Both the position numbers and the translations under genes were made by a program. Shown here one piece after another: positions 55,467 to 64,000 of a DNA stretch of 64,000 nt. The notes under the pieces are model-generated. The model worked only from the letters and a program-made list of their open reading frames with translations. It was not told where the DNA came from and ran no database searches. The stretch covers positions 116,589 through 180,588 of the forward strand of contig JAJEKB010020372.1 in assembly GCA_022393335.1 (NCBI GenBank), given 5' to 3'. Source of the stretch: Macrotrachela quadricornifera. Lineage: Eukaryota; Rotifera; Eurotatoria; Philodinida; Philodinidae. Within the stretch, counting starts at the first letter, position 1; the number at the start of each line of letters is the position of its first letter.

Positions 55467-57602
55467 CACATTGGGTACGATGGGGCCCAGTGGGCCCCAC
55501 CATATTTTAGCAAGAAAGTTCATAGAAGAACGCTTTTCCCTCTTTTATTCTTATGCGAGAGGTTATAAATAATGGACGATCTCGTTCCCCTCCGCTATTT
55601 CTAAAACCATTTATTACATAGCATAATGCTTCTCGTTAAAACAATCAAGACAAAAAAATTTGTCACAATCAGGACAGAAAGTTTTTATTTTCTTTGTTGT
55701 CGAATGACACGCTTCTCTTGATTGTTGTTCCCTGTTTTTCTCGTAACAACCGACACAACATCTTCGGACATCGTGATCAGATCCTTTCTTTTCTTCGAGC
55801 TTGTGATCACCAAGTTTGCGCTTGGAATGACTTGCCAATTGTTGTCTTGGACCAGGTTTCAGCTTCTCGATGGGCATACCAAGGAGTAAAGATCGCACCA
55901 GACTTTCACGGAACTGTATGATCTGTATGTTGCTTGATGCATAAATTTCCTTGTAAATCAAATAACTGTTAACTACTGCAGTTCCAAATATCAACTCGAA
56001 TGCCACCTTTCTATACCATTTTACTGACCATCTTAGACATGTATGGTATGTTGATAGTTGATCTGATAAGTCAGTACATTGTCTGCCTTCATTGTAATCG
56101 AGAACAACCTGCGGCTTCCCGATGCGTTCATTCAGTTTATTGATTTTTCCAGTATTCACCACAGTTGCTGAATGGGATGGTTTAATAGATATCATCAGAA
56201 CGTCTCTTTTATCTTTCCACTAGATCAGTTTTATACCAATTTCGTTCTGCTGCCCATAAACTTCACCACGCTTGAGCTTCTTCTTAACAACATCATGCCC
56301 TGATCCAGCACGATTACTCCTCATTGTTCCGATAAGATACGTTTCCTTTTCCAACAAACGTTTTGCTAAAGAAATACTAGTAAAGAAGTTGTCAGCCACC
56401 ACGGTTCGATAACATCCCGAAAGACCATTCAATAGATTTATCACGACTGATTCAACATGTCCAAGACCTGCCATAGGATCTTGTTGACCAGTATAGATCA
56501 TGTAGCTCCAGGTGTATCCATTGACAGCCGCTAGCTTATATATCTTCACGCCGTATTTATGTGCTTTTCCAGGGATGTATTGTTTGAACGAAAGTCTACC
56601 TCGCCATGGTACCATACTTTCATCGATACTAACAACTGAGCCAGGCATAAAGACTGATGTAAACCTCTCTTTGAGCAAATCTAAGAGCGGCCTCACCTTG
56701 AATAGCTTGTCTTGGTCCGAATTCTTGTTATTGTTGTTCGTGAAATGCCAAAACCTCAGGAGTAATTCGAACCTCTCCCTCGACATGGAATTTCTTATGA
56801 TATCTGATCGGTACAATTGACTACTGCTCCAATAGTGTTTCAGTTTGGGCATTTGTGCCAATCCCATCTCAATAATGATACCAAAGAACTTCCACATCTC
56901 TTGATTGTTGGTTGATTTCCATTGACGAAATTTCGATCGTCTGCTAATCTCATGAGTTTGTAAATATTGCTCCGCATAGCGATTAGTTTCACGAACCATA
57001 AGATCAATAATTTCGTCCGTAATGAAATGGCGATAGCAATCGATAGGATTGATTGTGTTGCCTTCTGAAGCAGAAACTACTTCTTCGACGAGCCCATAAT
57101 CTTCCACGAATTCTGCATCAGGTTCCGGTTCTATTTCGTACCAACCGCTTGAATTCACCTCGTCAACAGCCATTTCTTCATCGGAACTTTCAAATTCTGG
57201 ATGCATTCCATCAAAATCATCATCTAAAGAACTCACTTCACTGAGTGAGCTGGTGCTTTCTTCTGAATAGGTTTCTTCGAACGACATCTTTACGGTTCTC
57301 TAAATTCATTCGTCTTTATATAGTCAAACGAAAAGTAGATAAGAAGAACGGAGAAAAGTCTGCAATTTTCCTCCTTCTTCTCACATGTGTCATGTATAAC
57401 ATGGAAAGCACGGAAAACTGACTCAGGTAATTTTAGTTCTTTGCTAAAAATGAACCATTATGCGGTAATACAAGAGAGAGAGGGATCAATAATCAGTAGG
57501 AGATGACGAATGGATCATCAGATGCATTTATTCGAAGTGAATTATTCATGAAAATGACATCTTATAGAAATTTCACGAGAAAATCGAATCGTGCCCAATG
57601 TG
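55467..57602 (-). mobile_element. piggyBac transposon, complete ends, TTAA target duplication
   Basis: TTAA flanks the element at 55463-55466 and 57603-57606. Terminal repeats are CACATTGGGTACGAT at the left and, inverted, CACATTGGGCACGAT at the right; the right repeat is followed inward by tcgattttctcgtgaaattt. It is 2136 bases long and carries one transposase gene on the minus strand. Subterminal gggcccagtgggccc (55486) is a palindrome. It is inserted in a Penelope-like element copy. Confidence 0.9.
55614..57287 (-). pseudogene. piggyBac transposase with one in-frame TAG
   Basis: Start ATG 57287 (MSFEETYSEESTSSLSEV). An acidic N-terminus of about 75 residues precedes the DDE_Tnp_1_7-type domain, with catalytic Asp222 in VSIDESMVPW, Asp299 in TVVADNFFTS and Asp406/Asp409 in CTDLSDQLSTY. 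The C-terminus is a cysteine-rich zinc finger (CCVGCYEK, FCPDCDKFFCLDC, the last Cys being the cross-brace type that binds DNA ends). It would be 557 residues, close to the family's usual 590. The single defect is TAG at 56220-56222 between Asp299 and Asp406, with the frame unchanged after it (WKDKRDVL). Everything else is intact, so inactivation is recent, or a read error. Confidence 0.85.
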
Positions 57603-58571
57603 TTAACATTAGCAAATATATTCATGTAGAAATGGGAACAAAAATTTGTTCAAAGACAACAAGCATCTAATGAAATCTATGGTCGGTATGTATCATTTAT
57701 TAATTAAATAGTATTTATATTATATAATATTATTCTTAGATATATTGATGATATTTTCTTTACTTCAAATGAAACATTAGATAAAATTAATCAATTATTA
57801 GATGAAGCGAATAATTATCATCGAAATATTAAATTAGTTCGTCAAATTGACAAAAGTGTATGATTTCTGGATGTATTTATTGAAAACAATAATGGTGAAT
57901 TGATTACATCAGTCTATCATAAAGAAGCAGCTGAACCATATGTTGTACCATTTCAATCTGATCATACTCGACATATTTTCCGAAATATCATTGATACTGC
58001 ACTTTTACAAGCAGTTTCGTTACTCATCTAAATTATCAATATTCAATGAAGAACGACGTTCAATCAATTTAATGTTACTCCATAATGGGTAATTATTCAG
58101 TTTTCATTCCAATTCTTACACTACTTCATTTTTAATTATAGCTATCCATCAAGATTCATTTACAGTCGATTCAAAAATTTTTTCAGTAATTATATGGTCA
58201 CATCATCGGTTTTACCAATGATTCATAATGAAAATGATTTTACTGCCATACATCGTCAATTATTATACAAACCAACTATTCCTGAATATCAAATAGCTTC
58301 ACGATTAGCAAAAACAATGGATCCTAATTCCAAAGAAGAAATGACTGATTTATTAATTATAGGACAACTTGAAAAAAAATCGAAATGTATTAACAATTTC
58401 ATTATTCATTATACACATGAGGAACGACTTCCAACATATAAAAAAGATATTCAACAATTATGGAATAAGATATTTCAACGTACGCCAGTTATCCATACAA
58501 AACTTATTGTTGAGAATCAAAACAGTGAAAATTTGACTCAAGAATTAGTACGTCGACGTCCTCAGACTTGA
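57603..58571 (+). pseudogene. Penelope-like retroelement copy 1, reverse transcriptase 3' half
   Basis: From the piggyBac boundary the frame reads TLANIFM, stop TAG (57627), KWEQKFVQRQQASNEIYG, then a 54-base intron (57686-57739, GTATGT..TTAG) and RYIDDIFF, the catalytic motif C. It continues KINQLLDEANNYHRNIKLV, TGA at 57861, FLDVFIENNNGELITSVYHK and DHTRHIFRNII. A one-base shift in TTT at 58015-58017 follows, then RYSSKLSIFNEERRS, and a second intron (58089-58141) before YPSRFIYSRFKNFF and the thumb region to stop at 58569-58571. This is a bdelloid Athena-type PLE. No endonuclease domain follows. Two stops and one shift mark it as dead. Confidence 0.75.
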
Positions 58572-58872
58572 TCGACAATAATTTCTAACTTGTATTGTTC
58601 TTTATTATACTTCGTTTCTTATATTGTCAAACATTTTGAAATATTTTTTCATTAAATTTTCACATAGAGATATTTCATTTCTAAACTATTTCTAAAAGAT
58701 TATATTGTTCTATATTGTAGATTTCACATTTTTCTTTTATAGAAGCTTTTATAATATTACACGATCTCAAAATTTCAAAGCATTTTAGTCAAAAAATTAA
58801 GCATAACTCTTTTACCTATAGAATAACAATCTACTCTCATATTTATACAACATAGATTCAAATATTTCATAA
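58572..58872. other. AT-rich gap between PLE copy 1 and the next open frames
   Basis: No feature. Presumably 3' UTR of copy 1 or the promoter side of the following frames. Confidence 0.4.
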
Positions 58873-59259
58873 ATGACTGATCCAAATATTCAACAAAACA
58901 ACAATCACAATCATTCAAATCAATTTATGAATTCATTCACTCCACCTTTAACAGCTCAAATTAATGATCAACAGCAACAAGAAATACCTATTGATACCAA
59001 CAACAATAGTGGAGTGGCATCATCACCAGCAACGTCATTTGTCTCTTGGGGATCATCGATTTCAATAGGATCAACAAGTTCAATAGTGAAAGAAGCCGAT
59101 GAATTATATGATAAAATCGAAGATATCCTATGTGATTATATGCGTGAGCCTCATCGACACTATTTACATTGTCGAGTGCTTAAATGGGGTCTCGAAGAAG
59201 ATCAGTCACGTATATTCGCAGCTGTACTCATTATCAATCCACCAGCTAGCCACAACTGA
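58873..59259 (+). CDS. Q/N-rich protein, possible ORF1 of a Penelope-like element
   Basis: The 128-residue frame begins MTDPNIQQNNNHNHSNQF. It has a Gln/Asn/Ser-rich half (SWGSSISIGSTSSIV) and then a helical half (EADELYDKIEDILCDYM, HYLHCRVLKWGLEEDQ) that looks folded. I recognise no domain. Its place between two Athena-type RT copies on the same strand suggests that it is the upstream ORF that such elements often carry. A second Q/N/S-rich frame follows at 59747. Confidence 0.45.
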   Translation: MTDPNIQQNNNHNHSNQFMNSFTPPLTAQINDQQQQEIPIDTNNNSGVASSPATSFVSWGSSISIGSTSSIVKEADELYDKIEDILCDYMREPHRHYLHCRVLKWGLEEDQSRIFAAVLIINPPASHN

Positions 59260-59746
59260 ACTAAAATAACATTATATTTATAGATCAACTTTTCTTTTGT
59301 AAAATATGTTAAACACTTTTATGAAAAACAAAACATAACTTCTCAAACATTTCCTATCATCAAGAAACTATGTATGTGTTTTTACTTTCATCTATTGCAG
59401 ATAATTTGATTTTTCATATTTTTCAGTTACACTCAACTTTACACCGACACAAAGGTAAGGTCATTTCTGTATATAACGCAAATGTTACATGTAATCAAAA
59501 GCTAAACTGAAACAATCTAAATTCTCCCATTCATTCCAGATTTTCTTTAACGAACTTCGATTCGATGGCAAATAATCAAAAACCATTCATCGAAAACAAC
59601 ATATATAAGTATCATGGACCATAAAAAACAACGAATATGACTGTTTAAAAACTTGATAACTAAACTCACACTTCTTCATAGTTTCTCAAAATAATAAGGA
59701 CCGTCAACCAAAACAAATTCAAATAACGATAACTAACAATATTCAT

Positions 59747-59965
59747 TTGCACGATTCGCAACAATTATCATCTAAAAAAGCCAACAACAAACACCAAAAC
59801 GATAGAACATTATCCAAAGCAACCAACAATATTGAACCACCACATCAGCAAGAAGTTATTCAAAGTTATGAAAGTGATTCCGATGAGAAAACCGAAACCG
59901 AAAGCAACAATCCGAACTCCGAACAACCTTCAACAACATCCAATGATCAGAATCAACAGCCATAA
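59747..59965 (+). CDS. Low-complexity Q/N/E-rich frame, perhaps part of the same ORF1
   Basis: About 72 residues: DSQQLSSKKANNKHQNDRTL, YESDSDEKTETESNN, TTSNDQNQQP, stop 59963-59965. It has no upstream Met of good context (the nearest is at 59747) and may be an exon continuing from 58873-59259. No domain. The composition is that of an intrinsically disordered linker. Confidence 0.35.
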   Translation: MHDSQQLSSKKANNKHQNDRTLSKATNNIEPPHQQEVIQSYESDSDEKTETESNNPNSEQPSTTSNDQNQQP

Positions 59966-60248
59966 TCTCCAAAAGCATTCGAACTGACGATATACAAAAA
60001 CTTTATGGAATTTTCTATATCTAATTCACTAACTTCTTGTATTTGTTCCTTTGCTATCCATGTTTAAACTCAGAAACAAAATCATGGAAATTCACATACG
60101 CTCTTAAACAACTATAGTTGACATACTATCATAAAAGCCGTAATGCCATTTTCCGACATTATGAAATAACATCCATCATATCTATAAAAAAAACTTCATT
60201 TGTCAACCATAAAATAAAAAACATTGGGAAAACCATATAAACAAGAAA
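59966..60248. other. Non-coding stretch before the hammerhead-like motifs
   Basis: AT-rich, no structure found. Confidence 0.4.
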
Positions 60249-60293
60249 AGGCATCCGATGAGACCCTTAAGCAAAGTCGCAACGCCTCACAGT
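60249..60293 (+). ncRNA. Degenerate hammerhead-like motif A
   Basis: CCGATGA (60255-60261) stands where CTGATGA is expected. GACCCTTAAGCAAAGTC gives a weak stem II and GCAA replaces GAAA. The 5' stem I strand GGCAT is present but its partner is lost. This is a decayed copy of the motif below. Confidence 0.4.
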
Positions 60294-60365
60294 ATGCTTT
60301 CTTAAAACTCAATTTCAAGATCTTTACTATCATTAGAATAGAATCCATATAGGATATGGAATTAA

Positions 60366-60411
60366 GCCATCTGATGAGTCTCTTAAGCAAGGACGAAATC
60401 GCGATCATGGT
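60366..60411 (+). ncRNA. Hammerhead ribozyme motif B (minimal stem III)
   Basis: Stem I GCCAT (60366-60370) pairs with ATGGT (60407-60411). CTGATGA (60371-60377) and GAAA (60395-60398) are both intact. Stem II is GTCT (60378-60381) with GGAC (60391-60394). Stem III is a three-pair ATC/GAT hairpin with a two-base loop, followed by C406 at the cleavage position. The very short stem III is the form described in Penelope-like elements. Confidence 0.7.
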
Positions 60412-60683
60412 TAGCTTTCTAACTCACACCTCACCCTCAAGATTTGTAATCACTTATTTTATCATATGTCTTTATGATACATATTTGAATGGCTCCAATT
60501 GCAAAAGTAGCAATGCAAAAAATAGTGATATAGTATCTTTTCATTAACTTTCGTTTCAATCATATATGCCATGACACTCAAATAATGAATGGCTTAAATA
60601 AGAATAAAACGTCATATAGGGCTTGTCATCTCTTATTCTATTGAATTTTCATCGAGTGGAGATAAATACAAACATATTTCTCA

Positions 60684-60765
60684 CTGAGAGTTTGAGGGTG
60701 TCACAAGTACCCTACTACAGTAGGCTCAAAGGGCATCGATCTAGCTGAGAGTTTGAAGGTGCTAC
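60684..60765. repeat. Short direct repeat ctgagagtttgagggtg
   Basis: ctgagagtttgagggtgtca at about 60683 and ctgagagtttgaaggtgcta at about 60742, in the same orientation. Probably part of the flanking repeats of the retroelements. Confidence 0.5.
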
Positions 60766-60879
60766 TAAAATCATAATATCGTGCGCTTTCTTTTCCTTAT
60801 TCCTTGAATTTTATTCAGAGAGGCATCATAGCAAATACTTATCGTAGTAATCGCTCCGTGTCGTTAAAATAAAACTCAA

Positions 60880-60913
60880 CTGATAAGTCTCTTAAGCAAG
60901 GACGAAACGCGTC
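60880..60913 (+). ncRNA. Hammerhead-like motif C with a core mutation
   Basis: CTGATAA (G8 to A) at 60880, the same stem II text as motif B (GTCT/GGAC) and GAAA at 60904. Stem III is AC/GT with a two-base loop and C913 at the cleavage site. Stem I partners are absent. The core change should abolish cleavage. Confidence 0.5.
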
Positions 60914-61012
60914 TAGAGAGCTTATTCTCCTAAATAGAAGCAATTTTCTTAAGGATATATAACAAATATAATTTAGTTTTGTGATTGTTCTTCCAATCAT
61001 TTAAACTAATAT

Positions 61013-61061
61013 TGCCATCTGATGATCTGCATTGTTGCAGTGAAATCTATAGATTATGGTA
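61013..61061 (+). ncRNA. Hammerhead ribozyme motif D, best stem II
   Basis: Stem I TGCCAT (61013-61018) with ATGGTA (61056-61061). CTGATGA is intact (61019-61025). Stem II is CTGCA/TGCAG with loop TTGT, although the first position is a U-U mismatch. GAAA is at 61042-61045. Stem III is ATCT/AGAT with a two-base loop and U1055 as the residue before the cleavage point. It lies about 40 bases upstream of PLE copy 2 and is followed by the same gtagctggtctcaccctc text as the other copies. Confidence 0.7.
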
Positions 61062-61100
61062 GCTGGTCTCACCCTCGCCCTCATTTTCTTTTTTGACTAG

Positions 61101-62425
61101 CCTGATATACTACTACGACCAATTATTGTCGGTATTTATGCACCAGCAAAGTTAATTTCAAGATTTTTAAATAATTTCTTAGCACTCATTTATTTAAAAG
61201 TAGCACGTAAGACGACATTTATTCATAGTATTGATGTAGTTCGACAATTAGACATATATGTAGTTAATGGTTATTTTAAGCCAACAACCAAATTCATTAC
61301 AGGTGATGTTAAAAATCTCTATACAATGATACCACGACAAGGTGCCTTAGAAGCATTAACACGATTTTTAGTGAAACACTCGATAAATGGCAAAATTGGT
61401 ACATTAACAATAGATACTATAATGAGACTGGCTCGTGTAATATTAGATACGAATTGTTTTGCTTATAAAGATAAATATTATCAACAAATTCATGGTGGAG
61501 CAATGGGTTCAGCATTTACACAAGTCTTAGCCAATATTTATATGTTAGAATGGGCACAAGATTTAATTCATTATCAACATTCACATAATGAAATCTATGG
61601 AAGGTTAGTTTAATCTTATTTTTTAATCTAGAACAATTATTCTTCTGTTTAAATAGATATATCGATGATTTCATTATGACGACAAATCAATCATTAGAAG
61701 AAATTCAAGTTGAATTAGACAAAGCTAAAAAGAAAGATATTAATATAGAAATTGAATTTACAATTGATACAACAGTTAATTATCTTGGTGTTACTCTTAC
61801 AAATGAAAATGGCCAATTGAGAACAGCAGTTTATCATAAATCTACAGCTGATCCATACTATTTACCATATATATCAGATCATCTACATAAATACCGTCGA
61901 AATATACCGTATACTGCACTAGTACGTGGTGGACGTCTATGCTCACATGTTAATGATTTTAACTTGGAACGTATTCGTATTGAAGTATCTTTATTATTGG
62001 GTCAATATCCACTAAAATTTATTACCAATCATTTCCTTCGATTTTTTCAAGTGAACAATGCTATGCCTGTGTTAGAGCAGCTTGATCAAAAAGTTTATGA
62101 GCGTTTACATAATGAATTAATAGATCGAGTAACCCGAAAAGAAAATAAATTGAAAGATGCAAAACAAGATCCTGTCAAATACCCAGTAGTCTTACAAAAA
62201 AAAAACCATGGGATCGATCAGTAATGAAGCCACAATATTTATATGAAACAGGTCCAATGGCAGCATTTCCTTCATTGTTCTACAACTGGTGAAAAAAATA
62301 TTATCAATATCCTGGATCACCTGCCCACAATATCAAAGTTCAACTGAAGCCGAAAACTAATTCTACATTAGCAAGTCAGCTGATACGTAAAAAATCTTCG
62401 CACCTAATACTAAAAAGGCTACAAT
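61101..62425 (+). pseudogene. Penelope-like retroelement copy 2 (Athena type), reverse transcriptase
   Basis: The frame opens after a TAG at 61098. It carries LLRPIIVGIYAPAKLISRF, FITGDVKNLYTMIP (motif A), IHGGAMGSAFTQVLANIYM (motif B), then a 53-base intron (61604-61656) splitting the Arg codon in exactly the position used by copy 1, and RYIDDFIMTTN (motif C). Further on are NYLGVTLTNENGQLRTAVYH and the thumb (LRFFQVNNAMPVLEQLDQ). A one-base loss in an A10 run (62196-62205) shifts frame. The shifted frame continues KPWDRSVMKPQYLYETG, hits TGA after YNW, then GSPAHNIKVQLKPK to TAG at 62423-62425. That C-terminal form, without GIY-YIG, is characteristic of endonuclease-less Athena elements. 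The 5' end of the RT (fingers) is missing. Confidence 0.75.
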
Positions 62426-62799
62426 AGCATGCGCGAATAGAACATAAAACCCTATATTTCTATACTTAACTATTATAATATATATGAAAAAAAATCTTAC
62501 GCATTATATAGCTCATATCGCTCGAACATACTACCTCATATAATTAAGTTTAGAAAAAATAAAAAAAACTTCTCATTATTCGACAAATATCTTTTTTTTT
62601 TGTCTTCTTCCAGATAAAATATCCACAACGATTATCACCAAAGAATCAACAGATTCAAACATATCCCAAAAAACACAACAGCGATTCAAAAACTCCGGTA
62701 AGAAAAACGCGTCGTGTGATGCTTTCAAAACTCTTATCTTCTGTAAAATTCTATTACTTTTAATTCTTTTGGTTTTTCGAAATCATTTAGAATTAATTT
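62426..62799. other. Gap between PLE copies
   Basis: AT-rich DNA with no recognised frames. The poly-T at 62592 and acgattatcaccaaagaatc are unremarkable. Confidence 0.4.
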
Positions 62800-62846
62800 G
62801 CCATTTGAAAAAGTCGTCTTAGTCGAGACGAAACACGTGTCATGGT
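62800..62846 (+). ncRNA. Hammerhead-like motif E at the 5' edge of PLE copy 3
   Basis: Stem I GCCAT (62800-62804) and ATGGT (62842-62846) are intact, GAAA is at 62830-62833, and stem III is ACA/TGT with loop CG and C841. The core CTGATGA is decayed to TTGAAAA. Stem II GTC/GAC survives. The motif runs straight into gtagctattctcaccctcac and the truncated RT, as in 5'-truncated Penelope insertions. Confidence 0.5.
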
Positions 62847-62847
62847 A

Positions 62848-63883
62848 GCTATTCTCACCCTCACCCTCACACCCTCTATCTATCGTATACCCATATTTAC
62901 CGATTTATTGCTAAAATGGAGCTCTTTTGTCCCTCGTTCTTATAAAGTCTCTGCCATTGGTTCAATGATTTATAGAGCAATAATGATCTGTTCCTCATAT
63001 ACATTAATGCATGCTGAGTTTAACTATATTAAAGATCTAGCATTAAAAAATGGTTACCCATTGAAATTCATCGAATACCAAATTAGAAAAATACTTAATA
63101 GACATCTTGGTGAATCAAAAAGATCAAAAAAACCACCCACAAATTCTAATAAATCAGTAAACAATGCTCCAAAGAAGGAACAAATTTTTATAGATCTCCC
63201 TTTCATTGGAAGTCAAACTAAGGTGTTAGGAAAAAAGATTATCAACTGAGTGAAAAAGATTAGACCTGATATTCATATGCAACCTAATCCTCGACATCCA
63301 CCATCAATAGCAACATTTTTTTCACAAAAAGATAAAACAAAAAAAGATGTTCAATCTACTATAGTGTATATGATATCATGCTCTGACTGCAACGAAAGCT
63401 ACGTAGGCAAAACGATCAGACAGGCCTCTTGACGTCATCTGGAGCACGGGGCACCACAGCAACCTAAACAACTATCCACGTTTCATACACCCGCTTCAAC
63501 AGTAGATAGTCAACAACTGAAAAGATCTGATCGACTTCGAGCTAAACCTAAATTAAACTATTTTTCAAGCGAAAAAAATCATAGTGATGAACCTGGAACT
63601 TCAAATGAAGAACAACTACTGAAATCAGCATTATATAGACACCAGATCAACACGAACTATACAATCAATTGGAATGATTGGAAAATCATTTCAAAAGATT
63701 GTTAAAAAATATCGACTATTAGTTCGCGAATCATTACAAATTCTTTACCACAAACCTAGTTTAAATCGTAATGTGTGCTCTGTTCCTTTGATAGTCTATC
63801 CAGAAGGCTTACATTTATTCAAACCTACAGTCAAATTCAAATCAGTGATAGTTGATGGACCACGGGCCGGGACAAATAGTTAA
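62848..63883 (+). pseudogene. Penelope-like retroelement copy 3, RT thumb plus GIY-YIG endonuclease
   Basis: Text from the repeat (LTLTLTP) joins directly to YRIPIFTDLLLKWSSFVPRS, MICSSYTLMHAEFNYIKD and NGYPLKFIEYQIRKILNRHL, the RT C-terminus. A linker, a TGA (63247) and KKIRPDIHMQPNPRHPP follow, then the GIY-YIG nuclease VYMISCSDCNESYVGKTIRQ. A second TGA at 63430 interrupts just before RHLEHG, which carries the His of the domain. The frame continues SALYRHQINTNYTINWNDW, then shifts near 63705 into YRLLVRESLQILYHKPSLN and ends at 63883. Unlike copies 1 and 2 this element encodes the nuclease, so at least two PLE types meet here. The RT catalytic half is missing. Confidence 0.75.
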
Positions 63884-64000
63884 ATCTGTGCATATTTAAC
63901 TATTTCAACAGCTGATAGTGGTGTTATTCTACTTTCTATTGAAAGAAAAGAATAACCAATAATATCTTGTACTAATGACTCATGTAACATGTATATATAT

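Noticed and set aside
25576..63432. Several in-frame TGA codons (25576, 57861, 63247, 63430) suggested a reassigned UGA
   Set aside because: TGA also ends otherwise normal frames, TAG and TAA occur inside other damaged genes, and the lesions are all in elements or genes with further damage. Nonsense mutation is simpler.
1..64000. CRISPR array or bacterial operon structure
   Set aside because: Spliceosomal introns, tandem repeats without unique spacers and long AT-rich spacers are eukaryotic; no regular repeat-spacer array exists.
60249..64000. Telomere or subtelomere because of the PLE cluster
   Set aside because: No telomeric TGTGGG-type array is present, so position near a chromosome end cannot be supported.

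Overview
The window looks like AT-rich nuclear DNA of a bdelloid rotifer. The evidence is indirect but converges: Penelope-like retroelements (PLEs) that carry introns, an ADP-ribosyltransferase followed by kinesin-light-chain-type TPRs, a fungal-type GH32 gene standing among animal genes, introns mostly of 40-90 bases (one inferred at 159) with GT..AG ends, and a dense load of decayed DNA transposons and foldback repeats. No species call is possible by eye.

Layout. 0-4.6 kb: tandem repeats and nested palindromes. 4.7-6.0 kb: an unrecognised multi-exon gene on the minus strand. 6-15.7 kb: MITEs and minisatellites, a broken N-terminal piece of an ADP-ribosyltransferase gene and a broken TPR gene. 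17.8-19.2 kb: a possible micro-gene and a PDZ protein resembling PATJ/MPDZ. 22.4 kb: a pseudogene with a possible GC-AG intron. 24.6-26.5 kb: a secreted GH32 glycosidase with one nonsense and one frameshift. 28.5-31 kb: an ADP-ribosyltransferase/TPR locus. 32.6-35.8 kb: the most interesting gene, an eight-exon model joining an MLKL-like helical domain, a TKL kinase and a C2 domain like the C-terminus of RPGRIP1/RPGRIP1L. 37-45 kb: a mariner fragment split by a MITE, a 1.75-kb inverted-repeat element, a secreted protein gene and a 0.9-kb foldback element. 46.8 kb: a secreted protein resembling anti-lipopolysaccharide factors. 48.8-54.9 kb: a sialidase fragment, satellites and a tRNA-like sequence. 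55.4-64 kb: a retroelement graveyard with a piggyBac element sitting in one PLE, two more PLE copies, and five hammerhead-ribozyme-like motifs.

Gene interplay is limited. This is mainly accessory DNA in which a few host genes (kinase/C2, PDZ, ALF-like, two secreted or unknown proteins) sit between transposon relics. Many single-base frame breaks fall in homopolymers, so some apparent pseudogenes may be consensus errors. I worked by eye only: every domain call rests on remembered family patterns, and every splice model on GT/AG signals plus phase.
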